Assembly (NCBI GenBank): GCA_007130445.1
Contig: SLSM01000035.1
Span: 1-9,647 of the forward strand
DNA length: 9,647 bases
From: Trueperaceae bacterium
GTDB taxonomy: Bacteria > Deinococcota > Deinococci > Deinococcales > Trueperaceae
Direction: 5' to 3'
The notes beneath the pieces were generated by a model. The model searched no databases, was not told the origin of the DNA, and saw nothing but the letters and a program-made list of their open reading frames with translations. A program made the position numbers and the translations under genes. Numbering within the stretch: position 1 is the first letter of the stretch; the number at the start of each line of letters is the position of its first letter. Shown here one piece after another: positions 1 to 7,091 of the stretch.

Positions 1-169
1 CGGTGAGGTGCGTTTGGGGCAGGGGAAGGAGAAGGCGGCGGAGTTCGTGGGGCAGGATCCGGCGTTGATGCGGGAGGTGCGGGAGCGGGTGTTGGCGGCG
101 TTGGGTGACGCCGCGCCGCGCGCTGCGGCACAGGGCGCCGAGCTCGCCGGCAGCGAGGACGCGGCATGA
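1..169 (+). CDS. recA: RecA recombinase, C-terminal end (5' truncated by window)
   Basis: Reading from base 2, 55 codons are open to a TGA at 167-169. The peptide begins GEVRLGQGKEKAAEFVGQ and continues with an MREVRERVLAAL helix. This matches the end of the RecA family, where a LGQGREN-type segment is followed by a short helical C-terminal domain and a variable acidic tail. RecA is the strand-exchange ATPase of homologous recombination and of the SOS response. The ATPase core lies outside the window, so the call rests on the C-terminal signature and on the rny neighbour, a pairing known in several phyla. The stop overlaps the rny start (ATGA), suggesting translational coupling. The first 34 codons are almost all G-ended (TTG for all four Leu, GTG for every Val), unlike the C-ended usage of the tail and of rny. 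Confidence 0.85.
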   Translation, partial: GEVRLGQGKEKAAEFVGQDPALMREVRERVLAALGDAAPRAAAQGAELAGSEDAA

Positions 170-1833
170 CTGGCCTCGCCTGGGTCCTGATCATCGTCGC
201 CCTCGCCGCCGGCCTCGGCACGGGCCTGGTCATCCGCCAGCGCCGCGACGCCGTCGGCAGGGAAGCCGCCGAACGTGAAGCCGCAGCGCTGCGCGCGGCG
301 GCCGAGCGCGACGCCAAGCACCTGACGGAGACCGCGCACGCAGAGGCGAGAGCGCTGCTGAGCAGCGAGCGGCAACGCATCGCCGACGACGAGCGCCGCG
401 CGCGGGCGCTGCTCGACGAGGACCTCGCACGCGCCCGGGCGCTCGTCGAGCAGGAGATCGAGCGCTCGCGCGGCGATCTCGAGCGCGACCGCGAGTCGCT
501 GCGCGAGGCGCGCGAGGAGATGCGGCGCGACCGCGAGAAGATCGAACAGATCGAGGAGCGCCTCACGCGACGCGGTGAGCAGCAAGACGCGCGAGCCCTG
601 CGCCTCGACGACCAAGAGGAGAAGCTCGACCAGCGTGCCGAGCACCTCAAGGAGACCGAGGCCGGCCTGAACGAGCGGGCGGCGTCGGTCGAGCGGCAGC
701 TGTACGAAGTCGCTCAGCTCAGCCGCGAGCAGGCCAGCGAGATGGTGTTCGAGCGCCTGGAGCGCGAACTGGAGCGCGAGAAGGCCGTGCGGGTGCGCGC
801 GGCCATCGATCAGGCCGACGCCGAGTCACGGCGCAAGGCCCAGTCGATCGTGGCGCAGGCGATCCAGCGCTCTGCTTCGGAGGTCTCCGCCGCCATCAGC
901 GTGTCGGTGGTCCCCATCCCCAGCGACGGGATGAAGGGTCGCATCATCGGTCGCGAGGGGCGCAACATCCGGGCCTTCGAGGCGCTGACGGGCGTCGATC
1001 TCATCATCGACGACACGCCGGAGGCGGTGCTGCTCTCGTCGTTCAACCCCATCCGCCGCGAGGTCGCCAAGCTGGCGCTCTCCGAGCTCGTCTCCGACGG
1101 CCGCATCCACCCTGCGCGCATCGAAGAGGTCGTGCAGAAGGCGCAGCAGGACATGCAGACCTACATCCGCGAGAAGGGCGAGGAGGCCGCGCTCGAGGCC
1201 AACGTCGTCGGGCTCAAGCCAGGCCTGATCCAGTTGCTCGGCCGCATGCACTTCCGCACGAGCTACGGCCAGAACATCCTCACGCACTCGGTACAGGTCG
1301 CGCATCTGACGGGCATCATCGCCTCGGAGCTCGGCATCGAAGAGGCCCTGGCCCGACGCGCCGGGCTGCTGCACGACATCGGCAAGTCGATCGACCGGGA
1401 GATCGAGGGCACCCACACCGAGATCGGCGCCAACCTCGGTCGCCGTTTCGGCGAACCCAGCGAGGTGATCGACGCGATCGCCAACCACCACGACCTCGAC
1501 CAGGCGGACACGCTCTTCCCCGTCCTCGTGAACGCCGCCGACGCCGTCTCGGCCGCCCGGCCCGGCGCGCGGCGCGAGTCGCTCGAGCACTACCTCAAGC
1601 GGCTCGAGGGTCTCGAGTCGATCGCCTCGAGCTTCCCCGGCGTCGAGAAGGCGTACGCCATCCAGGCGGGTCGCGAGATCCGCATCATCGTCGAGCCGGA
1701 ACGCATCGACGACGCCTCCGCCGTCTTGCTCGCACGCGACGTCGCGAACCGGATCGAGCAGGACATGGAGTACCCAGGGCAGGTCCAGGTGACGGTGGTC
1801 CGCGAGTCGCGCGCCGTGGAGTACGCCCGCTGA
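166..1833 (+). CDS. rny: Ribonuclease Y, membrane-anchored endoribonuclease
   Basis: The 555-residue product has the standard RNase Y layout and length. Residues 4-23 form one N-terminal transmembrane segment. A long charged coiled coil spans about 25-240. A KH RNA-binding domain covers about 245-310, with GRIIGREGRNIRAFE at 258-272. An HD phosphohydrolase domain follows, with HSVQVAHL at 374-381, the HD pair H403-D404 in LLHDIGK, and NHHD at 440-443. The C-terminus VTVVRESRAVEYAR is typical. RNase Y starts mRNA decay at the inner face of the membrane, using the metal-binding HD domain. The ATG at 166 is chosen because it overlaps the recA stop, has GAGGA at 155-159 six bases upstream, and places the membrane segment at the N-terminus. 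It probably shares a transcript with recA. Confidence 0.97.
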   Translation: MTGLAWVLIIVALAAGLGTGLVIRQRRDAVGREAAEREAAALRAAAERDAKHLTETAHAEARALLSSERQRIADDERRARALLDEDLARARALVEQEIERSRGDLERDRESLREAREEMRRDREKIEQIEERLTRRGEQQDARALRLDDQEEKLDQRAEHLKETEAGLNERAASVERQLYEVAQLSREQASEMVFERLERELEREKAVRVRAAIDQADAESRRKAQSIVAQAIQRSASEVSAAISVSVVPIPSDGMKGRIIGREGRNIRAFEALTGVDLIIDDTPEAVLLSSFNPIRREVAKLALSELVSDGRIHPARIEEVVQKAQQDMQTYIREKGEEAALEANVVGLKPGLIQLLGRMHFRTSYGQNILTHSVQVAHLTGIIASELGIEEALARRAGLLHDIGKSIDREIEGTHTEIGANLGRRFGEPSEVIDAIANHHDLDQADTLFPVLVNAADAVSAARPGARRESLEHYLKRLEGLESIASSFPGVEKAYAIQAGREIRIIVEPERIDDASAVLLARDVANRIEQDMEYPGQVQVTVVRESRAVEYAR

Positions 1834-1842
1834 GCCGTGTCG

Positions 1843-1890
1843 CCGCGCGCGGCCCGGGGCCTGGGGTAGACTCTGACGGGCCGCGCACGG
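1843..1890. repeat. Long inverted repeat between rny and prs, flanking a -10-like box
   Basis: Bases 1843-1856 and 1877-1890 are inverted complements: 13 of 14 positions pair, including an uninterrupted 10-base GCGCGGCCCG arm, with one mismatch (1846/1887). The 20-base central segment contains TAGACT at 1867-1872. As RNA it would form a strong hairpin with a large loop ten bases after the rny stop, which could protect or terminate the recA-rny transcript. However, no U-tract follows, so it is not a classical intrinsic terminator. As DNA it could be an extended operator around a prs promoter. The sequence does not decide between these. Confidence 0.6.
1867..1872 (+). promoter_or_regulatory. 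Candidate -10 box for prs
   Basis: TAGACT matches the TATAAT consensus at four of six positions, including the TA and final T. The surrounding 9-mer GGTAGACTC is repeated exactly before the gene at the right edge (8660-8668). No -35 hexamer is visible about 17 bases upstream, where the sequence is pure GC. Transcription from here would give a leader of roughly 65 bases before the short ORF at 1943 and about 95 before prs. Confidence 0.35.
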
Positions 1891-1942
1891 CACCGCTCGA
1901 GGCGGTACGAGGCGCGTGCAGGGCCTGCCCCGAGAGGTGACG

Positions 1943-1978
1943 ATGACGACCGCAGCAAGCGCCCGAGGTGCATCGTGA
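1943..1978 (+). CDS. Possible 11-codon upstream ORF overlapping the prs start
   Basis: ATG at 1943 opens an 11-codon frame (MTTAASARGAS) ending in TGA at 1976-1978. The stop shares bases with the GTG start of prs (GTGA, 1975-1978). A purine-rich GAGAGGTGA at 1932-1940 lies just upstream as a ribosome binding site. The overlap would allow ribosomes that finish the peptide to restart on the rare GTG codon of prs. The peptide shows no run of identical codons that would suggest amino-acid-specific attenuation. It is too short to prove as coding from one sequence. Confidence 0.35.
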   Translation: MTTAASARGAS

Positions 1979-2919
1979 GGGCCGGCGACGACATCAAACT
2001 GTTCGCCGGGAGCGCGACCCCGGCGTTGGCGACGGCGGTCGCGAAGCACCTGGGCCTGAGCCTGGCCAAGTGCGACGTCGCGCAGTTCCCCGACGGCGAG
2101 ACCAGGATCGGCATCGGCGAGTCGGTGCGCGGCGCGGATTGCTTCGTGATCCAGAGCACGTGCGCGCCCGTGAACCACAACCTGATGGAGCTGCTCGTCA
2201 TGTGCGACGCGCTCCGCCGTGCCTCGGCCTGGCGCGTCAACGCCGTGATCCCCTACTTCGGCTACGCCCGTCAGGACAAGAAGGTCCAGGCGCGTGAGCC
2301 CATCACCGCGAAGCTGGTCGCCAATCTGCTCGAGACGGTCGGCGTCGACCGCGTGATCACGATCGATCTCCACGCCGGTCAGATTCAGGGCTTCTTCGAC
2401 GTGCCGGTCGACCACCTCACCGCGCTCGACATCCTCGGCAATCACCTGCGCGGCACCGGCATCGACGGGAGCGTCGTCGTCTCCCCCGACGTCGGGCGCG
2501 CCACCGAGGCTCGGCGTCTGGCCAACTACCTCGGGTTGCCGCTGGCGATGCTCTACAAGCGCCGCACCAGCCCGACCGAGACGTCCGTCACGCACGTGAT
2601 CGGCGAGGTCGAGGGGCTGCGGCCCCTCATGATCGACGACATGATCTCGACGGCCGGCACCATGCGCCGTGGCATCGACGCGCTGCTGCGACTCGGCGCC
2701 CTGCCGCACGTGAGGGTCGCCGCCACCCACCCCGTGTTCACGCCGCCCGCCCTCGACCGGCTCACGCACGAGGCCATCGAGCAGGTGATCGTGACGGACA
2801 CGATCCCCTTCCACGGTCAACACGAGCGCGTCCACGTGCTGTCGGTGGCGCCGCTGCTCGCGAAGGCGATCTACAACGTCCACCACAACGACTCGGTGAG
2901 CTCGCTGTTCACCAGCTGA
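1975..2919 (+). CDS. prs: Ribose-phosphate pyrophosphokinase (PRPP synthase)
   Basis: The 314-residue product makes PRPP from ribose 5-phosphate and ATP in the cytosol, feeding purine, pyrimidine, histidine, tryptophan and NAD synthesis. Length and motifs fit class I enzymes: FPDGETRI at 38-45, YARQDKK at 97-103, the metal-binding histidine in DLHAGQIQGFF (131-141), SPDVGR at 170-175, the catalytic-loop KRR at 195-197, the PRPP-binding segment MIDDMISTAGT at 219-229, and TDTIP at 274-278. The usual acidic residue after DDM-I is Ser here (IST rather than IDT), a variant I recall from some lineages. The GTG at 1975 is favoured because GAGGTG at 1965-1970 precedes it and the N-terminus then starts a few residues before the first beta strand (IKLFAGSA). 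The frame overlaps a tiny upstream ORF, and rplY follows after 175 bases. Confidence 0.97.
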   Translation: MRAGDDIKLFAGSATPALATAVAKHLGLSLAKCDVAQFPDGETRIGIGESVRGADCFVIQSTCAPVNHNLMELLVMCDALRRASAWRVNAVIPYFGYARQDKKVQAREPITAKLVANLLETVGVDRVITIDLHAGQIQGFFDVPVDHLTALDILGNHLRGTGIDGSVVVSPDVGRATEARRLANYLGLPLAMLYKRRTSPTETSVTHVIGEVEGLRPLMIDDMISTAGTMRRGIDALLRLGALPHVRVAATHPVFTPPALDRLTHEAIEQVIVTDTIPFHGQHERVHVLSVAPLLAKAIYNVHHNDSVSSLFTS

Positions 2920-2936
2920 GGGTTCACGCGCCCCGG

Positions 2937-2962
2937 CACCCACGCCGTCGCGGGCGGTGGTG
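2937..2962 (+). terminator. Weak hairpin downstream of prs, possible terminator
   Basis: CACCCACGCC (2937-2946) and GGCGGTGGTG (2953-2962) pair at eight of ten positions around a six-base loop, 18 bases after the prs stop. Two adjacent mismatches interrupt the stem and no T-run follows, so it may only slow polymerase or stabilise the prs 3' end. It overlaps no coding region and precedes a candidate promoter for rplY. Confidence 0.25.
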
Positions 2963-2966
2963 GTGG

Positions 2967-2996
2967 TTGCACGCCGGGGGCTCGTACCGGTATGTT
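2967..2996 (+). promoter_or_regulatory. Candidate promoter for rplY-pth
   Basis: TTGCAC (2967-2972) and TATGTT (2991-2996) are separated by 18 bases. The -35 keeps TTG and the -10 keeps TAT..T. Initiation would fall near 3003, leaving a leader of about 90 bases before rplY. A small CCGCCC/GGGCGG hairpin lies in that leader at 3021-3037. The match is modest, but this is the least GC-rich spot in the gap. Confidence 0.35.
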
Positions 2997-3065
2997 GAGA
3001 AGCTGTCAGATCGTCGCGCCCCGCCCCGCTCGGGCGGAGGCAGCGGCGACGCAGGCCGAGGTCCG

Positions 3066-3098
3066 ATGCGGGCCCGCGCCCTCCGGGAGGCTCCATGA
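3066..3098 (+). CDS. Possible 10-codon upstream ORF overlapping the rplY start
   Basis: ATG at 3066 opens a 10-codon frame (MRARALREAP) ending in TGA at 3096-3098, which overlaps the rplY start as ATGA. GAGG at 3058-3061 lies four bases upstream as a ribosome binding site. The rplY Shine-Dalgarno GGGAGG (3085-3090) sits inside this ORF, so its translation could open or occlude that site. The arrangement mirrors the one before prs. Coding status is unproven. Confidence 0.3.
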   Translation: MRARALREAP

Positions 3099-3742
3099 AG
3101 CTCGAAGCTACCGTCCGAGCGACGGACACGGCCAGCGCCAGCGCCTTGCGCCAACAGGGGCGGCTGCCCGCCATCGTCTACAACCGCGGCCTGAACATCA
3201 GCGTCTCCGTCGACGAGCGCTCGTTCGATCGCGTGTTCCGCAGCCAGGGCACCTCGAACCTGATCGACCTCGAGGTCGACGGCAAGGTGCACGAGGTGCT
3301 GGTCAAGGCCGTCCAGATGAACAAGCGCGCACGCGTCGCCGTGCACGTCGACTTCTACGCGGTCACGGCCGGCCAGAAGGTCTCGCTCCACGTGCCCATC
3401 GAGTTCATCGGCACCCCGGTGGGCGTGAAGGACGGCGGCCAGCTCGACGTCCAGCGGCGCGAGGTCCACATCAGCATCCTGCCGCGCCTGATCCCCCACT
3501 CCCTCCAGCTCGACGTCACGGCGCTCACCATCGGCGACTCGCTGCACGTGAGCGACCTTCGTGCGCTGCTGCCCGACGAGGCGGAGATCCTCGACGACGT
3601 CGAACTCGCAGTCGTGGCCGTCGTGCCGCCGCGCCTGGCCGTCGAAGACGAGCCGAGCGCCGAGGACGAAGACGCCGAGCCCGCAGTGATCGGTGAAGAC
3701 GGCGAGGGCGCCGACGAGGACGACGGGGCGAGCGAGGACTGA
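3095..3742 (+). CDS. rplY: 50S ribosomal protein L25 (long Ctc-type)
   Basis: The 215-residue protein is the long, two-domain Ctc form of bL25, which binds 5S rRNA in the large subunit. The N-terminal 5S-binding domain (about 1-90) contains LPAIVYN at 24-30 and HVDFYAV at 84-90. The C-terminal beta domain (about 91-180) contains VPIEFIGTPVGVKDGGQL at 100-117. The last 32 residues (184-215) are a strongly acidic tail rich in Glu and Asp, as often seen in this family. GGGAGG at 3085-3090, four bases before ATG 3095, supports the start. Only seven bases separate its stop from the pth GTG, so the two are probably one operon. This rplY-pth pairing is common in bacteria. Confidence 0.96.
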   Translation: MKLEATVRATDTASASALRQQGRLPAIVYNRGLNISVSVDERSFDRVFRSQGTSNLIDLEVDGKVHEVLVKAVQMNKRARVAVHVDFYAVTAGQKVSLHVPIEFIGTPVGVKDGGQLDVQRREVHISILPRLIPHSLQLDVTALTIGDSLHVSDLRALLPDEAEILDDVELAVVAVVPPRLAVEDEPSAEDEDAEPAVIGEDGEGADEDDGASED

Positions 3743-3749
3743 CGGCGAC

Positions 3750-4370
3750 GTGCAACTGGTCGTCGGCCTCGGCAACCCGGGACCACGGTACGCAGGAACC
3801 CGGCACAATGCCGGGTTCCTCGTCGTGGACGCACTCGCTCGGCGCCACGCGCTGACCTTCGCGAAGCAGCGCCACGCGCTCGTGGCACGCGGTGCCGGCG
3901 GTCTCGTGGTCGCCCGGCCGACCACCTTCATGAACCTCTCCGGCGCCGCCGTCCAGGCGCTCATGGCGCGCCACGGCGTGCGCCCGGACGACGTGCTGGT
4001 CGTGCACGACGACCTCGATCTGCCGCTCGGCCGCGTGCGGCTCAAGCGCGGCGGCGGAGCCGGAGGCCAGCGCGGCGTGCAGGACACGATCGATCGGGTG
4101 GGACCCGCGTTCGCCCGACTGAAGGTCGGCGTCTCGCGGCCGCCGGCCGGCTGGCCGGCCGAGCGCTGGGTGCTCTCACGCTTCGACGACGCCGAGCTGC
4201 CGCTCCTCGAGCGCGTCGTGGAAGCAGCCACCGACGCACTCGAGCACTGGCTCGCCGACGGTCTCGACGCCGCACAGCGCTTCGCCAACGGCCTCGACCT
4301 CGCGGCCGACGCGGCCGAAGCGGCCGAGGCGCCCGCAGCGTCCGGCGCTCCCGACCCCCCGGAGGTGTGA
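3750..4370 (+). CDS. pth: Peptidyl-tRNA hydrolase
   Basis: Pth cleaves peptidyl-tRNAs released from stalled ribosomes and so recycles tRNA. With the GTG at 3750 the product is 206 residues and begins VQLVVGLGNPGPRY, the usual N-terminus of the family. An upstream in-frame ATG at 3693 would add 19 atypical residues inside rplY and is not preferred. Key residues are present: N9, the catalytic H19 with N20 (TRHNAGF), M61-N62 (TFMNLSG) and D87 (VHDDLDLPLG). At the normally conserved GGHNG site the sequence is GGQRG (residues 105-109), so the His-Asn pair is replaced by Gln-Arg. GAGGA at 3734-3738 is a possible but distant ribosome binding site, so coupling to rplY is likely. The tail after residue 184 is Ala/Glu/Pro-rich and probably disordered. 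The gene converges on valS with 42 bases between, where I see no T-rich terminator. Confidence 0.95.
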   Translation: MQLVVGLGNPGPRYAGTRHNAGFLVVDALARRHALTFAKQRHALVARGAGGLVVARPTTFMNLSGAAVQALMARHGVRPDDVLVVHDDLDLPLGRVRLKRGGGAGGQRGVQDTIDRVGPAFARLKVGVSRPPAGWPAERWVLSRFDDAELPLLERVVEAATDALEHWLADGLDAAQRFANGLDLAADAAEAAEAPAASGAPDPPEV

Positions 4371-4412
4371 CGCGGCCGGCGTCGGTCCCCGCTCGACGAC
4401 CACGACAGCTGC

Positions 4413-7091
4413 TCAGTCGACGAGGGCCGCTAGGCTCGCCTCGATGGCCGTGATCAACCCGGCGGCCTCTTCGGCCCGCCGCCGCTCTTCGGCCACCACC
4501 GCCTCGGGCGCGTTGGCCGTGAAGCGTTCGTTCGCGAGCTTCCGTTCGTGCTTCTCGAGCTCCGCGCGGGCCTCGCCGAGCTTCTTGTGCTGTCGAGCGC
4601 GCCACGCTGCGACGTCGACCACGCCCTCGAGCGGCAGTCGAACCGTGCACGACGGGAGCGAGCGTGCCAGGCTCGGGCCCGCCGGCGCCGTGTCGAGGAC
4701 GCGCGCGCGGGCGAGCGTCTCGAAGACCTCGCGCTCGAGGCCCACGATCCTCGCGGCCGGTCCCTCGACGACCACGTCGAGCACCTGCCCCGGCGCGAGC
4801 CCGGCCTCGACACGCAGTTGCCGCACGGCGCTCACCGCCGACTGGAGCATCGCGAAGTCGGCCTCCGCCGCCTCGTCGACCGCGCCGGCAGCGGCCTCGG
4901 GCCAGTCCGAGGTCGCGACCTGGCCGTCCTCGCCGAGCGCCTCCCACAGTTCCGACGTGATGAAGGGCATGAGCGGATGGAGCAGCGCGACGAACGTGCG
5001 CAGGCTCGAGCGCAGCGTCGCGAGCGTCGCGGCGTCGCCGGCGCGCAGGGCCGGTTTGGCCGCCTCCAGGTACCAGTCGCAGAACTCCGACCACACGGCG
5101 TCGTACGCGGCCCGTGCTGCGAGGCCGAGGTCGAGCGCCTCGAGGTGGTCGCCGACCGCCTGGACAGCGCGCGCCGTGCGGCTACGGATCCAGCGATCGG
5201 CCAACCGACCGTCCGTGACGGCGCCGCCCGCCGCGGTGTCAGCGGCCGCGTCCGCAGCAGCGTCCCCGGGCGCGAGGTAACCGAGCGCGAAGCGCGCCGC
5301 GTTCCAGAGCTTGTTGGCGAATGCCCGCCCCATCTCCACACGGCGGTCGTCCCAACGGACGTCCTGGCTGCCGGTCGAGGCATAGGCCATCGCGAAGCGC
5401 AACGCGTCGGCGCCGCTCACGTCCATCACCTCCAGCGGGTCGATGCCGTTGCCCCTCGACTTCGACATCTTCTGCCCCTCCGCATCGAGGATCAGACCGT
5501 GGAGCATGACGGTGTGGAACGGTGTGCGATCCGTGAACTCGGCCGCGGCGAGCTGCATGCGGGCGACCCAGAAGAAAAGGATGTCGTAGCCCGTCACGAG
5601 CACGTCGGTCGGGTAGAAGCGCCGGAAGAACGGGTCCTCGACATCGGGCCAACCGAGCGTGCTGAACGGCCACAGGTTGCTGCTGAACCAGGTGTCGAAC
5701 ACGTCGGGATCCTGCGTCAACACGCGCCCCGCATAGCGCGGGTCGTCGCCGGGGTCGCGGAGCGGGTCGCTCGCATCGGGGACGATCACCGTGCCGTCTT
5801 CGTCGTACCACGCGGGGATGCGGTGGCCCCACCAGAGCTGGCGCGAGATGTTCCATGGCCGGATCGCCTCGAGCCAATCGCGGTTCACCTTCTCGTAGCG
5901 CTCGGGCACGATGCGCATCTCGCCGGCGTCGAGCGACGCCAGCACCCGCTGGGCCGCAGGCCGGACGTCGTAGAACCACTGCAACGACAGCAGCGGCTCC
6001 ACGGGCGCCTTCGTGCGCTGCGACAGTCCCAGCGCCACCGTGTGCTCACGCGTGCCACGCAACTCGCCGCTCTCGCGCAGGGCGGCGACCACCGCCTCGC
6101 GTGCCACGAAGCGATCGAGTCCACGGAACGCCTCTGGGACGAGGTCGCTGGTGAGTCGCGCCTGGCGGTCGATCACGGACGGTCGCTCCAAGCCGTGGCG
6201 CTCGCCGACCTCGAAGTCGGTCTGGTCATGCGCCGGCGTGATCTTGAGCGCCCCCGTCCCGAAGTCGCGCTCCACGGCGTCGTCGGCGATCACGGGCACC
6301 GTGCGCTCGGTGAGCGGGATGCGCACGCGCCTGCCGATCAGCGCCTCGAACCGAGGATCCTCCGGGTGGACCGCCACCGCGACGTCCGCGAAGATCGTCT
6401 CGGGGCGCACCGTCGCGATCTCGATCGCCCGCACGTCGCCGTCGGGCTCTCCCTCGAGCTCGTAGGCGAGCGTGTAGAGCATGCCAGGACGCTCCTCGCG
6501 GTCGACCTCGAGGTCGGAGAGCGTGGTCTGGCTCACGGGATCCCAGTGCACGATGCGCTCACCGCGGTACACCAGGCCGCGCTGGTAGAGCTCCACGAAC
6601 TGCGTGCGCACCGCACGCGACAGCCCTTCGTCCAGCGTGAAGCGCGTCCGCGACCAGTCCGCGCTCACCCCGAGCCGCTGCAACTGCTCGAAGATGATGC
6701 CGCCGTAGCGCTCCTTCCAGTCCCAAACGTGCGCGACGAATGCCTCGCGTCCCAGCGCGTGGCGATCCGTCCCCTCCTCGGCCAGCGCACGCTCCACCTG
6801 GACCTGCGTCGAGATCCCGGCGTGATCGGTGCCCGGCTGGAACAGCGCCTCGAAGCCGCGCATGCGCTTGTAGCGGATGAGGGTGTCGATGATCGTGTTG
6901 TCGAAGGCGTGACCGAGGTGCAGGTTGCCCGTCACGTTCGGTGGCGGGATCACGATCGTGAACGGCGGTCTGCCGCTCTCGGGGTCGGCTCGGAACGGTT
7001 CGTCCGCCCAGCGCCGAACCCAGCGCGGCTCCACGGCCTGCGGATCGTACTGCCGTTCCAGGGCGGGGGCGGTCTCCGGTGGTCGCGTCAT
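4413..7091 (-). CDS. valS: Valyl-tRNA synthetase
   Basis: The 892-residue class I synthetase charges tRNA-Val in the cytosol. The Rossmann HIGH motif is HLGH at 58-61 in PPNVTGNLHLGHAF. The CP1 editing domain, which hydrolyses mischarged Thr-tRNA, includes TVRPETIFADVAVAVHP at 227-243 and GTGALKITPAHD at 278-289. Then come WNISRQLWWGHRIPAWY (413-429), DVFDTWFSS (463-471), the GQKMSKS loop (539-545), the anticodon-binding domain (about 630-760) and a C-terminal coiled coil (about 828-892). The zinc-binding Cys residues I recall near the LSQRT and YDEDG segments of Thermus-type enzymes are absent. An Ala/Asp-rich insert lies at 611-628. The ATG at 7091 is chosen over an upstream in-frame ATG at 7226 because AGAGGAG (7103-7097) lies five bases before it and the 7226 start would lie inside the T-box leader. 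The gene has its own promoter and riboswitch, downstream of mrp on the same strand. Confidence 0.97.
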   Translation of the reverse strand: MTRPPETAPALERQYDPQAVEPRWVRRWADEPFRADPESGRPPFTIVIPPPNVTGNLHLGHAFDNTIIDTLIRYKRMRGFEALFQPGTDHAGISTQVQVERALAEEGTDRHALGREAFVAHVWDWKERYGGIIFEQLQRLGVSADWSRTRFTLDEGLSRAVRTQFVELYQRGLVYRGERIVHWDPVSQTTLSDLEVDREERPGMLYTLAYELEGEPDGDVRAIEIATVRPETIFADVAVAVHPEDPRFEALIGRRVRIPLTERTVPVIADDAVERDFGTGALKITPAHDQTDFEVGERHGLERPSVIDRQARLTSDLVPEAFRGLDRFVAREAVVAALRESGELRGTREHTVALGLSQRTKAPVEPLLSLQWFYDVRPAAQRVLASLDAGEMRIVPERYEKVNRDWLEAIRPWNISRQLWWGHRIPAWYDEDGTVIVPDASDPLRDPGDDPRYAGRVLTQDPDVFDTWFSSNLWPFSTLGWPDVEDPFFRRFYPTDVLVTGYDILFFWVARMQLAAAEFTDRTPFHTVMLHGLILDAEGQKMSKSRGNGIDPLEVMDVSGADALRFAMAYASTGSQDVRWDDRRVEMGRAFANKLWNAARFALGYLAPGDAAADAAADTAAGGAVTDGRLADRWIRSRTARAVQAVGDHLEALDLGLAARAAYDAVWSEFCDWYLEAAKPALRAGDAATLATLRSSLRTFVALLHPLMPFITSELWEALGEDGQVATSDWPEAAAGAVDEAAEADFAMLQSAVSAVRQLRVEAGLAPGQVLDVVVEGPAARIVGLEREVFETLARARVLDTAPAGPSLARSLPSCTVRLPLEGVVDVAAWRARQHKKLGEARAELEKHERKLANERFTANAPEAVVAEERRRAEEAAGLITAIEASLAALVD

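Noticed and set aside
3080..3090. CCTCCGGGAGG palindrome at the rplY ribosome binding site as a self-sequestering hairpin
   Set aside because: The palindrome leaves almost no loop; only about three pairs could form around a five-base loop, too weak to call regulatory.
826..3174. Minus-strand open frame of 782 codons across rny, prs and the rplY leader
   Set aside because: It lies opposite two clearly recognised genes, crosses gene boundaries, and its protein has no recognisable motif and a composition typical of antisense frames in GC-rich DNA.
3693..3749. Upstream ATG start for pth
   Set aside because: It would add 19 residues that do not resemble Pth and lie within the rplY tail. The GTG at 3750 gives the standard VVGLGNPG N-terminus.
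4371..4412. Possible bidirectional terminator between pth and valS
   Set aside because: The 42-base convergent gap has no stable hairpin with a T-run on either strand; GGTC/GACC is too short.
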